From positions 1 through 64,000 of the forward strand of contig NZ_MKZO01000025.1 of assembly GCF_001941965.1 (NCBI RefSeq): a stretch of DNA of 64,000 nt. Direction: 5' to 3'. Below the pieces are notes generated by a model. That model was given only the letters and a program-made list of their open reading frames with translations. It ran no database searches and was not told the origin of the DNA. Positions 29,468-39,649 of the stretch are shown here, piece after piece. Origin of the DNA: Pseudomonas putida (GTDB lineage Bacteria > Pseudomonadota > Gammaproteobacteria > Pseudomonadales > Pseudomonadaceae). Every line of letters starts with the position of its first letter. Within the stretch, counting starts at the first letter, position 1. Position numbers and translations under genes: made by a program.

Positions 29468-31074
29468 ACTCGATCTTCCTGCGCATCTATGGCGGCATGC
29501 TCGGCGTCCTGGTACTGGTGGCGGTGCTCGGCACCCTGAGCCTGCACCTGCTTAACGAAGTGCGCGCCGGGCAGTACCGCGAGCGCCTGGCGCACGGTAC
29601 CTTCACCCTGATGGCCGACAACCTGGCGCGGATGAACGGCGTCGAGCGCACCCGCGCCCTGGCCTTGTGGGAGCGCTTGCTGGGTATTCCGCTGAATGTA
29701 CAAAGCAGCACCGACGCCCACCTCGACGGCGGCCAGCGTACCCGCCTGCAACGCGGCCAGGTGCTGGTCGAGCACCTCGGTCCGCATCAGGCGCGGATCG
29801 TCGCCCAGCTCAAGAACCGTGACCTGGTGCTGACCGGCGAAGTGCAGCAGATCAGCGAGCAGCTGGCCCGGGCCACCATCTACCTGCTGGTGGACGAGCT
29901 GGTGCGGTATCCCGTGGCCGAGCAGGGCCGGCGCCTGGCGGAGCTGAAAGAGAGCAAGGGCTTCGGCTTCGACCTGCGCCTGCTGGCGCAGAACGATGCC
30001 GATATGGATGACGATCAGCGCCGTCGGGTCGAGGAGGGCGACACGGTGATGGCCCTGGGCAAGGACGGTGACTCGATCCGTGTCTTCGCCGGCATCGCCG
30101 GCACGCCCTGGGTCCTGGAAATCGGCCCGCTGTACCAGATGAACCCCTATCCGCCGCAGTTGCTGATCCTGATCGCCGCCCTTGGCCTGAGCCTGATCGG
30201 CCTGGTGGTCTACCTGCTGGTGCGCCAGCTGGAGCGGCGCCTGTCCCAGGTCGAGGTGGCCGCCACCCAGATCGCCCAAGGCAGCCTCGACACCCGGGTG
30301 GTCGCCGAGGGCGCCGACTCGGTGGGGCGCCTGGCCGAGGCCTTCAATGGCATGGCCGAGCACCTGCAACGCTCGCTGACCATCCAGCGCGAACTGGTCC
30401 GTGCGGTGTCCCATGAGCTGCGCACCCCGGTGGCGCGCCTGCGCTTCGGCCTGGAGATGATCGCCAGTGCCAGCACCGAGCAGGCCCGGGACAAGCACCT
30501 GGCCGGGATGGACAGCGATATCCAGGACCTCGACAAGCTGGTCGACGAGATGCTGATGTACGCCCGCCTCGAACAGGGCGCGCCGGCCCTGCATTTTCAG
30601 CGGGTCGACCTGGATGCGCTGCTTGACCAGGTGATTGCCGAGCTGGCGCCGCTGCGCCGTGAAGTGCAGGTGTTGCGCGGGGTGTCCCAGGGCGGCGGCG
30701 AGGGCGCCTGGGTCGAGGCCGAGCCGCGCTATCTGCACCGCGCTTTGCAGAACCTGGTGAGCAATGCCATGCGCCATGCCGAGTCGCAGGTGACCCTTAG
30801 CTATCAACTGGGCCTGCAGCGTTGCCGGATCGATGTCGAGGATGATGGCCCCGGGGTTCCGGAAAGCGCCTGGGACCGGATCTTCACGCCCTTTACCCGG
30901 CTCGACGACAGCCGTACCCGCTCGTCCGGCGGGCATGGGCTGGGGCTGTCGATCGTGCGGCGGATCATCTACTGGCACAACGGCCGGGCGCTGGTGGGCC
31001 AGAGCCAGCGGCTCGGCGGCGCCTGTTTCAGCCTGAGCTGGCCGCGGGAGCAGCAGGGGCCGGGCGGGGAATAG
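29464..31074 (+). CDS. Sensor histidine kinase, RstB-like
   Basis: A 536-residue membrane kinase. The first membrane segment is at ~7-30, followed by a periplasmic sensor of ~195 residues and a second membrane segment at ~232-254 (LLILIAALGLSLIGLVVYLLV). HAMP is at ~255-305. H317 in RAVSHELRTPVARL is the phosphorylation site. The N box is LQNLVSNAMRHAES, G1 is DDGPGVP, and G2 is GGHGLGLSIVRRI. The sensor region has an acidic run (NDADMDDDQRRRVEEG), like some Mg- or pH-sensing kinases. It overlaps its regulator gene by 4 bases, so they form one operon. Confidence 0.9.
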   Translation: MNSIFLRIYGGMLGVLVLVAVLGTLSLHLLNEVRAGQYRERLAHGTFTLMADNLARMNGVERTRALALWERLLGIPLNVQSSTDAHLDGGQRTRLQRGQVLVEHLGPHQARIVAQLKNRDLVLTGEVQQISEQLARATIYLLVDELVRYPVAEQGRRLAELKESKGFGFDLRLLAQNDADMDDDQRRRVEEGDTVMALGKDGDSIRVFAGIAGTPWVLEIGPLYQMNPYPPQLLILIAALGLSLIGLVVYLLVRQLERRLSQVEVAATQIAQGSLDTRVVAEGADSVGRLAEAFNGMAEHLQRSLTIQRELVRAVSHELRTPVARLRFGLEMIASASTEQARDKHLAGMDSDIQDLDKLVDEMLMYARLEQGAPALHFQRVDLDALLDQVIAELAPLRREVQVLRGVSQGGGEGAWVEAEPRYLHRALQNLVSNAMRHAESQVTLSYQLGLQRCRIDVEDDGPGVPESAWDRIFTPFTRLDDSRTRSSGGHGLGLSIVRRIIYWHNGRALVGQSQRLGGACFSLSWPREQQGPGGE

Positions 31075-31077
31075 CGT

Positions 31078-31779
31078 TCAGACCGCGATCAGGCTGAGCA
31101 GGTGATCGCCCATCAGGCAGAACTGGCCTTCCAGCTCGCGGCCGTGGTGCCACTCTGGCGACAGGTCGGTGAGCAGGCGCAGGCGCGCGGTGCCGTCGTC
31201 GGACCATTCCAGCACTTCGGCGTGTTCGAAGTAGAAGCGCTTGAGCACCAGCGGGTAGAGGGCCTTGAACAGGCTTTCCTTGAGGGAGAAGGTCAGGGTC
31301 ACGGCCAGGCTGCGGCGAGCCGGGTCGAGGCGCTGGAGTTCGGCTTCGGTGAGGATTTCGCCGGCCAGGCGTGCGGCGCGGTCGTCGTCGAGCAGGGTTT
31401 CCTGATCGAGACCGAGGCCCTGGCAGTCGTTCTTGTAGGCAACTACCGCAGCTGCCCAGCCCTTGCCGTGGGTGATGGAGCCGGCGATATCGGCTGGCCA
31501 GACGGGGGCTCGGTCATCGCCGGTGGCGGGGACGTAGAGGCGGCCATCCAGGTGTTGCAGGGCGGCGCGGGCGCAGGCGCGGCCGGCGAGGTATTCGGCC
31601 TGGCGCTTGGCCACCGAGCGTTGCAGGGCGGGTGTCTGTTCGATGGCGGCGCGCTGAAAATCGTCGGCGCGCAGGGCGGCCGGGTCGAAGGTGCAACTGA
31701 CCAGCTGCGCGCCGGGGACCGGGCGGGGCAGGGGCCAGTGATGCTGGAGCGGGGAGCAGCAGGTGGGGAGTCGGTTCAT
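31078..31779 (-). CDS. pcpS: 4'-phosphopantetheinyl transferase PcpS
   Basis: A 233-residue EntD/PcpS-class enzyme that moves phosphopantetheine from CoA to a serine of carrier proteins; in Pseudomonas one enzyme serves fatty-acid, siderophore and other carrier proteins. Motifs are SVAKRQAEYLAGRACARAAL near 65-85, APVWPADIAGSITHGKGWAAAVVA (SITH motif), GLGLDQE (metal-binding acidic box), and FSLKESLFKALYPLV (W/FxxKE). It matches P. aeruginosa PcpS over its length. The ATG at 31779 gives MNRLPTCCSPLQ; the frame continues upstream across a REPIN, so a longer start is unlikely. It is convergent with the kinase gene (3 bp gap). Confidence 0.92.
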   Translation of the reverse strand: MNRLPTCCSPLQHHWPLPRPVPGAQLVSCTFDPAALRADDFQRAAIEQTPALQRSVAKRQAEYLAGRACARAALQHLDGRLYVPATGDDRAPVWPADIAGSITHGKGWAAAVVAYKNDCQGLGLDQETLLDDDRAARLAGEILTEAELQRLDPARRSLAVTLTFSLKESLFKALYPLVLKRFYFEHAEVLEWSDDGTARLRLLTDLSPEWHHGRELEGQFCLMGDHLLSLIAV

Positions 31780-31828
31780 GGCGGGTATTGTGCCGTGGGC
31801 CATGCTGGCTGGATAGGCTGGCAGAGAA

Positions 31829-31920
31829 CCCTGTGGGAGCTGGCTTGCCAGCGATAGGGCCCGACCTGACACCGATGTTGTCATTGATGGCCTCATCGCT
31901 GGCAAGCCAGCTCCCACAGG
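31829..31920. repeat. REPIN: two REP copies facing inward
   Basis: CCTGTGGGAGCTGGCTTGCC and its inverted copy (CTGGCAAGCCAGCTCCCAC) flank a ~40-base spacer. The whole resembles the element at 4712-4804, including the ACACCGATGTTGTCA spacer segment. Confidence 0.95.
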
Positions 31921-31939
31921 TCTTGTTGTGTACCCGGAG

Positions 31940-32728
31940 TCAGAAGATCTTCTTGAAGAACGCCTGCAGATCCGCCCACGAGCTCTCGTCCGCCGCCTTG
32001 TTGTAGCCAATATCCGGCCCACCATGCTCGCCATGGCTCAAGCGATCGGCATCCGGATTGGTAAAGCCATGCTTGGCCCCCTGGATGCTGACGAACTCAT
32101 AGGTCGCCCCGGCCGCATCCATCTCCTTCTTGAAGTCCAGCACCTGCTCCGGCGTGACCATGCTGTCCGCCGCGCCATGTTCCACCAGGATCTTCGTCTT
32201 CACGCTACCGGGCGTCGCCGGCGTGCTGGTCACCAGCGCGCCATGGAAGCTGGCAACGCCCGCCAGCGATTCCCCACGCCGCGCCGCATCCAGCACCACC
32301 TTGCCGCCGAAGCAGTAACCGATGGCTGCGATCCGTTCCTTGTCCGTCTGCGGTTGCAGCTTGAGCAGTGCCACGCCGGCATCGAAGCGCTTGGCTGCCG
32401 CGGCCGGATCCTTCAGCGCCGCCTGCATGAAGCTCATGGCATCCGCCGGGTGCTCGGTGTTCTTGCCGTCGCCATACATATCGATGGCCAGGGCGCTGTA
32501 GCCCATGGCCGCGAGGTCGCGGGCGCGGCGCTTGGCGTAGTCGTTCAGGCCCCACCATTCATGCACCACCACCACGCCCGGCACCGGGCCCTTCACCGCA
32601 TCGTCGTAGGCGTAGTAGCCGACCAGGCGCTTGCCGTCGGCGTCCTGATAAGGAATTTCACGGGTCTGCACGGCGGCCTGGGCCAGTCCGGCGGCGCCCA
32701 GCAGGGCGGCAGCAAGCATCAAACGCAT
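31940..32728 (-). CDS. Periplasmic dienelactone-hydrolase-family protein
   Basis: A 262-residue alpha/beta hydrolase with an N-terminal signal peptide (cleavage after AQA, residue 18). The catalytic triad is as in dienelactone hydrolase: C139 in IGYCFGG (the Ser position is Cys), D188 in HGAADSMV, and H220 in GAKHGFTNP. Other conserved segments are VVVVHEWWGLNDYAKRRARDLA and FDAGVALL. CAGGAGTACCGATC precedes the ATG. The substrate is unknown, and carboxymethylenebutenolidase-type annotation would be too specific. It is divergent from oprH. Confidence 0.88.
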   Translation of the reverse strand: MRLMLAAALLGAAGLAQAAVQTREIPYQDADGKRLVGYYAYDDAVKGPVPGVVVVHEWWGLNDYAKRRARDLAAMGYSALAIDMYGDGKNTEHPADAMSFMQAALKDPAAAAKRFDAGVALLKLQPQTDKERIAAIGYCFGGKVVLDAARRGESLAGVASFHGALVTSTPATPGSVKTKILVEHGAADSMVTPEQVLDFKKEMDAAGATYEFVSIQGAKHGFTNPDADRLSHGEHGGPDIGYNKAADESSWADLQAFFKKIF

Positions 32729-32771
32729 GATCGGTACTCCTGTTCTCTAAATCATGAAGAAGCGAAAACTC

Positions 32772-32827
32772 GTTCAGCCCAGGTTCAGGCGGGGTTCAGC
32801 CGCGGTTCAGGGCCGGCTTCGTACTCT
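32772..32827 (+). promoter_or_regulatory. PhoP box and -10 of the oprH-phoP-phoQ operon
   Basis: Four exact GTTCAG direct repeats start at 32772, 32783, 32794 and 32805, an 11-base period, so all lie on one face of the helix. Eleven bases after the last one is TACTCT (32822-32827), a suitable -10. Tandem hexamers 11 bases apart, placed about 12 bases before the -10, are the hallmark of PhoP-activated promoters. P. aeruginosa oprH is autoregulated in this way. Confidence 0.85.
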
Positions 32828-32870
32828 AGCGCCCATACCCCAACCGCGCATCACCGTGGAGAACATCATC

Positions 32871-33470
32871 ATGAAAAGCATCAACACCCTGCTGGCCGCG
32901 CTGACCGTCCTCGGCGCAAGCATGAGCGTCCAGGCCGACGATACCTTCGGCGGCCTCACCTACGGCCAGACCAGCGACAAGGTCCGCAAGTCCAGCGGCC
33001 TGGAGCAGAACCTCGGCAACCAGAACACCGACGGCATCATCGGCAAGGACGATACCTGGGGCATCCGCCTCGGCCGGATCAACGACGAGGGCCGCTACTA
33101 CGCCACCTACGACAACGTTTCCGGCACCCACAACGGCCTGAAGCTGCGTCAGGAAAACCTCCTCGGCAGCTACGACCTGTTCTACCCCGTGGGCAGCACC
33201 ACCAAGCTGTTCGGCGGTGCCAGCGCCGGCCTGACCAAGCTGACCCAGGACTCGCCAGGCGCCAGCCGCGATAGCGACATCGGCTATGCGGTCGGCCTGC
33301 AGGGCGGCGTGCTCCAGCAAGTCACCGACAATGCCTCGGTGGAGCTGGGCTACCGCTACCTGCGCAGCAACGCCAGCACCGACCTGGGCGAGCGCGGCGA
33401 CAGCAAGCTCGGCGCCCTGCGCCTGACCAGCAGCGCGCAGACCTACCTGTCGGCCAACTACAAATTCTGA
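32871..33470 (+). CDS. oprH: Outer-membrane protein OprH (PhoP/PhoQ and low-Mg stimulon)
   Basis: A 199-residue small outer-membrane beta-barrel. The signal peptide ends at SVQA|DD (residue ~22). The body is like P. aeruginosa OprH: DDTFGGLTYGQTSDKVRKS, DTWGIRLG, GRYYATYDNVSGTHNG, KLRQENLLGSYDLFYPVG, TTKLFGGASAGLTKL, DSDIGYAVGLQGG and VELGYRYLRSNAST, ending SANYKF. OprH binds LPS and stabilises the outer membrane when divalent cations are low. The ATG at 32871 follows GTGGAG. It is the first gene of the operon with phoP and phoQ; a four-repeat PhoP box lies 60-100 bases upstream. Confidence 0.93.
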   Translation: MKSINTLLAALTVLGASMSVQADDTFGGLTYGQTSDKVRKSSGLEQNLGNQNTDGIIGKDDTWGIRLGRINDEGRYYATYDNVSGTHNGLKLRQENLLGSYDLFYPVGSTTKLFGGASAGLTKLTQDSPGASRDSDIGYAVGLQGGVLQQVTDNASVELGYRYLRSNASTDLGERGDSKLGALRLTSSAQTYLSANYKF

Positions 33471-33485
33471 GCCACAGTTGCCTGA

Positions 33486-33513
33486 ACCGGCCCCTAGGAA
33501 CGGGCCGGTTCGC
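33486..33513 (+). terminator. Hairpin between oprH and phoP
   Basis: GAACCGGCCC, loop CTAGGAAC, GGGCCGGTTC is a perfect 10-bp stem with a T-poor tail (GCTGCTATTC). It probably causes partial termination or protects the oprH message, so that the abundant porin is made in excess of phoP-phoQ. Confidence 0.65.
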
Positions 33514-33553
33514 TGCTATTCTGCGCGTCACGCACTACCCAGGAGCGATGCCA

Positions 33554-34231
33554 ATGAAATTGCTGGTGGTCGAGGATGAAGCTCTGTTGCGCCACCACCT
33601 CTACAGCCGTCTGAGCGAAGGCGGCCATGTGGTCGAGGCCGTGGGCGATGCCGAGGAGGCGTTGTACCAGGCCGAACAGTTCAACCACGACCTGGCCATC
33701 GTCGACCTCGGCCTGCCGGGCATGAGCGGCCTGGAACTGATCGGCCGCCTGCGCGCCCTCGACAAGACCTTCCCGATCCTGATCCTCACCGCCCGCGGCA
33801 ACTGGCAGGACAAGGTCGAGGGCCTGGCCGCCGGGGCCGATGATTACCTGGTCAAGCCGTTCCAGTTCGAAGAGCTGGAAGCCCGCCTGAATGCCCTGTT
33901 GCGCCGCTCCAGCGGTTTCACCCAGGCGACCATCACCGCCGGCCCCCTGCGCCTGGACCTGAACCGCAAGCAGGCGGTGCTGGACGAGCAACCCCTGGCG
34001 CTGACCGCCTACGAATACCGCATCCTCGAATACCTGATGCGCCATCACCAGCAGGTGGTGGCCAAGGAGCGGTTGATGGAGCAGCTTTACCCCAACGACG
34101 ACGAACGCGATCCCAATGTCATCGAAGTGCTGGTCGGCCGCCTGCGGCGCAAGCTCGAGGGCGACTGCGGCTTCAAGCCGATCGACACCGTGCGCGGCCT
34201 CGGCTACCTGTTCACCGAGCGCTGCCGATGA
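33554..34231 (+). CDS. phoP: Response regulator PhoP
   Basis: A 225-residue OmpR-family regulator that responds to low Mg and cationic peptides. The receiver is MKLLVVEDEALLRHHLYSRL with D51 in IVDLGLPGMSG, then LTARGNWQDKVEGLAAGADDYLVKPF. The DNA-binding domain is LTAYEYRILEYLMRHHQQVVAKERLMEQLYPNDDERDPNVIEVLVGRLRRKL, nearly identical to P. aeruginosa PhoP through TVRGLGYLFTERCR. The second of two ATGs (33554) is chosen because AGGAG lies 8 bases before it. Its stop overlaps the phoQ start (ATGA). Expected targets include its own operon and LPS-modification genes. Confidence 0.96.
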   Translation: MKLLVVEDEALLRHHLYSRLSEGGHVVEAVGDAEEALYQAEQFNHDLAIVDLGLPGMSGLELIGRLRALDKTFPILILTARGNWQDKVEGLAAGADDYLVKPFQFEELEARLNALLRRSSGFTQATITAGPLRLDLNRKQAVLDEQPLALTAYEYRILEYLMRHHQQVVAKERLMEQLYPNDDERDPNVIEVLVGRLRRKLEGDCGFKPIDTVRGLGYLFTERCR

Positions 34232-35574
34232 TCCGCTCCCTGCGGGTACGCCTGATGCTGGCGGCGGCGCTGCTGGCGCTGCTGTTCATGCTGGCGCTGC
34301 TGCCGGCCTTGCAGAAGACCTTCAGCCTGGCCCTGCAGGAGTCCATCGAACAGCGCCTGGCCTCGGACGTGACCACCCTGATTTCCGCCGCCCGGGTGGA
34401 GAACAACCGGCTGATGATGCCGGTGCTGCTGCCGGACGAACGCTTCAACCTGCCGGACAGCCGCCTGCTCGGCTACATCTATGACCGCGACGGCCGCCTG
34501 GTCTGGCGCTCGCGGGCCACCGCCAACGAGAACATCAACTACCAGCCGCGCTATGACGGGCGTGGCAACGAGTTCGCACGGATCCACCAGGACGATGGCG
34601 AGGAGTTCTTCGTCTATGACGTCGAGGTCAAGCTGCTCGGTGGCAAGAATGCGGCCTACAGCATCGTCGCCCTGCAGCCGGTGCGCGAATACCGGGAAAC
34701 CCTGAATGGCCTGCGCGAGAAGCTTTATCTCGGTTTCGGTGCAGCGCTGCTGGTCCTGATGCTGCTGCTCTGGGCCGGGCTGACCTGGGGCCTGCGCTCG
34801 CTGCGGCGGATGACCGTGGAGCTGGACGAAATCGAGTCCGGCGCCCGTGAAGGCCTCAGCGGCGAGCATCCCCGCGAGCTGCTGCGCCTGACCCGCTCTC
34901 TCAACCGCCTGCTGCGCAGCGAGCGCGAGCAGCGCGGGCGCTACCGCGACTCCCTGGGCGACCTGGCCCATAGCCTGAAAACCCCGCTGGCGGTGTTGCA
35001 GGGCGTCAGCGAAGGCATGGCCCAACGGCCTGCGGACCGTGAGCAGGCGCGGGTCCTGCAAAGCCAGATCGAGCGCATGAGCCAGCAGATCGATTACCAG
35101 TTGCAGCGCGCCAGCCTGCGCAAAAGCGGCCTGGTGCGCCATCAGGTGCAGTTGCGGCCGCTGCTGGAGAGCCTGTGCGGCACCCTGGCCAAGGTCTATC
35201 GCGACAAGCAGGTCGAGGTCGCCTTCGACCTGGCCGACGATGCCCGGGTGCCGATGGAGCGGGGCGCCCTGATGGAATTGCTCGGCAACCTGCTGGAAAA
35301 CGCCTGGCGCCTGTGCCTGGGCCAGGTGCGCATCAGCCTGCACGAGACGGAGGGCGCGCTCGAGTTGTGTATCGAGGACGACGGCCCCGGCGTGCCGCCT
35401 GACCAGCGCGAGCGCATCCTCCAGCGCGGGGAGCGCCTCGACCGCCAGTACCCGGGGCAGGGCATCGGCCTGGCGGTGGCCAAGGACATCATCGACAGCT
35501 ATGACGCGCGCCTGACCCTCGACGATTCACCGCTGGGCGGCGCCGCGTTCCGCATCCGCTTCACCGCCGACTGA
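34228..35574 (+). CDS. phoQ: Sensor histidine kinase PhoQ
   Basis: A 448-residue kinase. The first membrane segment is at ~8-27. The periplasmic sensor at ~30-165 contains the acidic patch QDDGEEFFVYDVEV that binds divalent cations in PhoQ. The second membrane segment is at ~168-190. The dimerisation/phosphorylation site is H248 in LGDLAHSLKTPLAVL. The ATP-binding domain contains LLGNLLENAWRLC (N box), DDGPGVPP and GQGIGLAVAKDI. It is encoded in one operon with oprH and phoP and overlaps phoP by 4 bases. In the paradigm it is active at low Mg and phosphorylates PhoP. Confidence 0.95.
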   Translation: MIRSLRVRLMLAAALLALLFMLALLPALQKTFSLALQESIEQRLASDVTTLISAARVENNRLMMPVLLPDERFNLPDSRLLGYIYDRDGRLVWRSRATANENINYQPRYDGRGNEFARIHQDDGEEFFVYDVEVKLLGGKNAAYSIVALQPVREYRETLNGLREKLYLGFGAALLVLMLLLWAGLTWGLRSLRRMTVELDEIESGAREGLSGEHPRELLRLTRSLNRLLRSEREQRGRYRDSLGDLAHSLKTPLAVLQGVSEGMAQRPADREQARVLQSQIERMSQQIDYQLQRASLRKSGLVRHQVQLRPLLESLCGTLAKVYRDKQVEVAFDLADDARVPMERGALMELLGNLLENAWRLCLGQVRISLHETEGALELCIEDDGPGVPPDQRERILQRGERLDRQYPGQGIGLAVAKDIIDSYDARLTLDDSPLGGAAFRIRFTAD

Positions 35575-35597
35575 CGGCTAATTCCCTGCGTTTCGTA

Positions 35598-35652
35598 GGC
35601 GGATATCCGCCAACCTGGGCTGGCGAAATTCCGCCCCGGGCGGAAATCCGCC
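35598..35652 (+). promoter_or_regulatory. Three palindromic enhancer sites for dctA (probable DctD sites)
   Basis: Three 14-base palindromes occur at 35598-35611 (GGCGGATATCCGCC, perfect), 35622-35635 (GGCGAAATTCCGCC, imperfect) and 35639-35652 (GGCGGAAATCCGCC, near perfect). They lie ~80-150 bases upstream of a sigma-54 promoter, where a NtrC-type activator such as DctD would bind. No dctD gene is in the window. Confidence 0.7.
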
Positions 35653-35660
35653 AACCCTGA

Positions 35661-37199
<1,539 letters not shown>

Positions 37200-37217
37200 G
37201 CGAATCGCGTGATGCAA

Positions 37218-37248
37218 AAAAAGCCCATCTTCGGATGGGCTTTTTCAT
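37218..37248 (+). terminator. dctA terminator
   Basis: AAAAAAGCCCATC, loop TTCG, GATGGGCTTTTTC lies 20 bases after the stop codon. It is a strong intrinsic terminator. Confidence 0.95.
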
Positions 37249-37263
37249 TTGTGTTGTCCTCCA

Positions 37264-37350
37264 GGGCCTCATCGCTGGCAAGCCAGCTCCCACAGGTTTT
37301 GTGTGCACCGCGAACCCTGTGGGAGCTGGCTTGCCAGCGATAGGGCCCTC
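37264..37350. repeat. REP pair facing outward
   Basis: GGCCTCATCGCTGGCAAGCC first, then CCCTGTGGGAGCTGGCTTGCC; the order is reversed relative to the elements at 4712 and 31829. The spacer is CAGGTTTTGTGTGCACCGCGAA. It lies between the dctA terminator and the convergent sprT gene. Confidence 0.93.
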
Positions 37351-37843
37351 ATTCCATCCGAACCTCTCCAGTGAACACGAGCGTCTGCCGGCACCGCCGA
37401 CACAAATACCGCCTACCCTTGCGCACCAGCCCATGCCGCTGCGCCGAAAACGGAAAATCACTCCCCGCACACGGGCACCGGTAGATATACCGGGTCACCG
37501 TGCGCCGCTGCACCTCATAGTTGTGGCAACGATTCGGCGGCAGCTCATACACCCCGCGCATGATCAGTTGCCATTCCTCGCCATGGGGCTGGATACGGTC
37601 ACCGAACAATTGATGGGCCACCAGGTGTGCGACCTCGTGGGCCACGGTCTGGCGCAGGAAGTCCTCGCTGTTCTCGCGGTACAGTTGCAGGTTGAAGCGC
37701 AGCAGGTTCTCGTGCAGGTGAGCGACACCGGCTTTCTGCCCGCGCAGCTTGAAGCTGACCTCGGGGCGCTGGAAGGGGCGTTTGAAAAAGGTTTCGGCTT
37801 GCTTGTAGCAATCTTCGACGCGGGTTCTGAGCAGCTCTGGCAT
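37349..37843 (-). CDS. sprT: SprT-family zinc metalloprotease
   Basis: A 164-residue SprT protein. The zinc-protease motif is HEVAHLVAHQLF (HExxH at ~69-73, plus a downstream H). A C-terminal zinc ribbon (RYIYRCPCAGSDFPF...GRRYLCRRCRQTL) has four cysteines. The family is related to eukaryotic SPRTN, which degrades DNA-crosslinked proteins; in bacteria the role is less clear. It ends just at the REP pair and has no partner gene. It reads toward dctA. Confidence 0.92.
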   Translation of the reverse strand: MPELLRTRVEDCYKQAETFFKRPFQRPEVSFKLRGQKAGVAHLHENLLRFNLQLYRENSEDFLRQTVAHEVAHLVAHQLFGDRIQPHGEEWQLIMRGVYELPPNRCHNYEVQRRTVTRYIYRCPCAGSDFPFSAQRHGLVRKGRRYLCRRCRQTLVFTGEVRME

Positions 37844-37901
37844 GCGTGACGGTACTCCTGAGGCGGCCGATTATGCCGCAAACCCGGTCTGCACACGAAA
37901 T

Positions 37902-37924
37902 CGGGCCGCCCGAAGGCGGCCCGA
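37902..37924 (-). terminator. Hairpin downstream of the Yip1-family gene
   Basis: GGGCCGCC, loop CGAA, GGCGGCCC is a strong stem between sprT and the Yip1 gene. The tail on the minus strand (GATTTCGTG) is only weakly T-rich, so it is a likely but not classic terminator. Confidence 0.6.
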
Positions 37925-37951
37925 GGTGTTGCCCCTATGCTGGCATCTTTT

Positions 37952-38551
37952 CTAGTTGGTGTAGACGGGCCCCACGCCCAGTCCCCAGGTGATCACGGTA
38001 AAGGCCATGATGGCGACCAGCACCACCAGCCCCACTGCCAGCACCGAGCTGGAGAACAGGAAGCCTTCGTCCGACGGAATGTTCATGAAGGTCGGTAGCC
38101 CGACATACAGCAGGTACACCGTGTAGCAGATGGCCGCCGTGCCGACGATCATCCCCAGCCACAGGTGCGGATACAGCGCCGCAAGGCCGCCGATGAACAG
38201 CGGGGTGGCGGTGTAGGTGGCGAAGGCGATGCACTGCGCCAGGCTCGGGTTGGCATCGTAGGTGCGCGCCATCCAGTGGATGAAGGCGCCCATCACCGCA
38301 ACGCCGGCGAGCATGGCGATGTACGACATGATGGTCATCCACAGGGCGCTGTCCATGGTCAGCATGACCGGGGCGCGCTCGCCGATGACCCAGCCGACCT
38401 GGGTGGTGCCGATAAACGCCGATACGGCGGGGATCGCCGCCAGTATCAGGGTGTGGGTGAGGTACATGTGGCTGATGGTTTCTTCTTCGCCACGGATTTC
38501 CCGCCATTCCTGGTCAGGATGGGTGAACAGACCAACAACGTGATGGATCAT
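37952..38551 (-). CDS. Yip1-family inner-membrane protein
   Basis: A 199-residue Yip1-domain membrane protein with about five membrane helices (LILAAIPAVSAFIGTTQVGW, IMSYIAMLAGVAVMGAFIHWMA, IAFATYTATPLFIGGLAALYP, LGMIVGTAAICYTVYLLYVG, AVGLVVLVAIMAFTVITW). It starts MIHHVVGLFTHPDQEWREI, the common N-terminus of these bacterial proteins. The ATG at 38551 is preferred because AGGAG lies 8 bases before it; a GTG nine bases upstream is less likely. The function is unknown. It is divergent from ttcA. Confidence 0.85.
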   Translation of the reverse strand: MIHHVVGLFTHPDQEWREIRGEEETISHMYLTHTLILAAIPAVSAFIGTTQVGWVIGERAPVMLTMDSALWMTIMSYIAMLAGVAVMGAFIHWMARTYDANPSLAQCIAFATYTATPLFIGGLAALYPHLWLGMIVGTAAICYTVYLLYVGLPTFMNIPSDEGFLFSSSVLAVGLVVLVAIMAFTVITWGLGVGPVYTN

Positions 38552-38821
38552 GCCAATCACTCCTACGCCGTTTCCAATCGCCCCCCAGTGGAGCGCTCGC
38601 TAGCCCGCAAGGCACGGGCCGGACAGGACAGGCCGCTATTGTTGCGGTCTTATGTCGCAGTATAGGAAGGCGTTCGCTGCACAAATCCGCTTTTTTAGAG
38701 CAAATCGCGCTCTCAGCGGGCTGCTTCATTTCCTTGCAGTCTTTATCGGATGGGTCTGTGTCGCGCGGCGGTTTGTGCGTAAAATACGCGCCTTTTGTCA
38801 CACCTCGCGGATTCAAGCGCC

Positions 38822-39646
38822 ATGGGCACCCTTTCGGTCAATCAGAACAAGCTGCAAAAACGCCTGCGCCGTCTCGCCGGCGAAGCCATCACCGACTACA
38901 ACATGATCGAGGATGGCGACAAGGTCATGGTCTGCCTGTCCGGCGGCAAGGACAGCTACACCATGCTCGACGTTCTGCTGCACCTGCAGAAAGTGGCGCC
39001 GATCAAGTTCGAGATCGTCGCGGTGAACATGGACCAGAAGCAGCCCGGCTTCCCCGAGGAGATCCTCCCGGCCTACCTGAAGACCCTCGGCATCGAGTAC
39101 CACATCGTCGAGAAGGACACCTACTCGGTGGTCAAGGAGCTGGTCCCGGAAGGCAAGACCACCTGCTCGCTGTGCTCGCGCCTGCGCCGTGGCACCCTGT
39201 ACACCTTCGCCGACGAGATCGGCGCGACCAAGATGGCCCTCGGTCACCACCGCGACGACATCGTCGAGACCTTCTTCCTCAACATGTTCTTCAACGGCAC
39301 CATGAAGGCCATGCCGCCGAAGCTGCGTGCCGACGACGGCCGCAACGTGGTAATCCGCCCGCTGGCCTACTGCTCGGAGAAGGACATCCAGGCCTACTCG
39401 GACATGAAGGAATTCCCGATCATCCCGTGCAACCTCTGCGGCTCCCAGGAAAACCTGCAGCGCCAGGTGGTCAAGGACATGCTGGTGGAGTGGGAGCGCA
39501 AGATGCCGGGGCGTACCGACAGCATCTTCCGCAGCCTGCAGAATGTGGTGCCCTCGCAACTGGCCGACCGCAACCTGTTCGACTTCACCAGCCTGCGCAT
39601 CGACGAGAACGCCACCCCGCGTTTCCTCGACGTGCTGAACATCTGA
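38822..39646 (+). CDS. ttcA: tRNA 2-thiocytidine(32) synthetase TtcA
   Basis: A 274-residue PP-loop ATPase that thiolates cytidine 32 of several tRNAs with an Fe-S cluster. The PP-loop is [13 protein letters not shown] at ~38-50. Two C-x2-C pairs (TTCSLCSR near 113 and CNLCGS near 204) hold the cluster. [20 protein letters not shown] is the TtcA-specific segment. The ATG at 38822 fits the conserved [17 protein letters not shown] start. A TAAAAT-like -10 lies ~40 bases upstream. It is followed by the Tag-like gene with a 3-bp gap, so the two are co-transcribed. Confidence 0.95.
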   Translation: MGTLSVNQNKLQKRLRRLAGEAITDYNMIEDGDKVMVCLSGGKDSYTMLDVLLHLQKVAPIKFEIVAVNMDQKQPGFPEEILPAYLKTLGIEYHIVEKDTYSVVKELVPEGKTTCSLCSRLRRGTLYTFADEIGATKMALGHHRDDIVETFFLNMFFNGTMKAMPPKLRADDGRNVVIRPLAYCSEKDIQAYSDMKEFPIIPCNLCGSQENLQRQVVKDMLVEWERKMPGRTDSIFRSLQNVVPSQLADRNLFDFTSLRIDENATPRFLDVLNI

Positions 39647-39649
39647 CCC

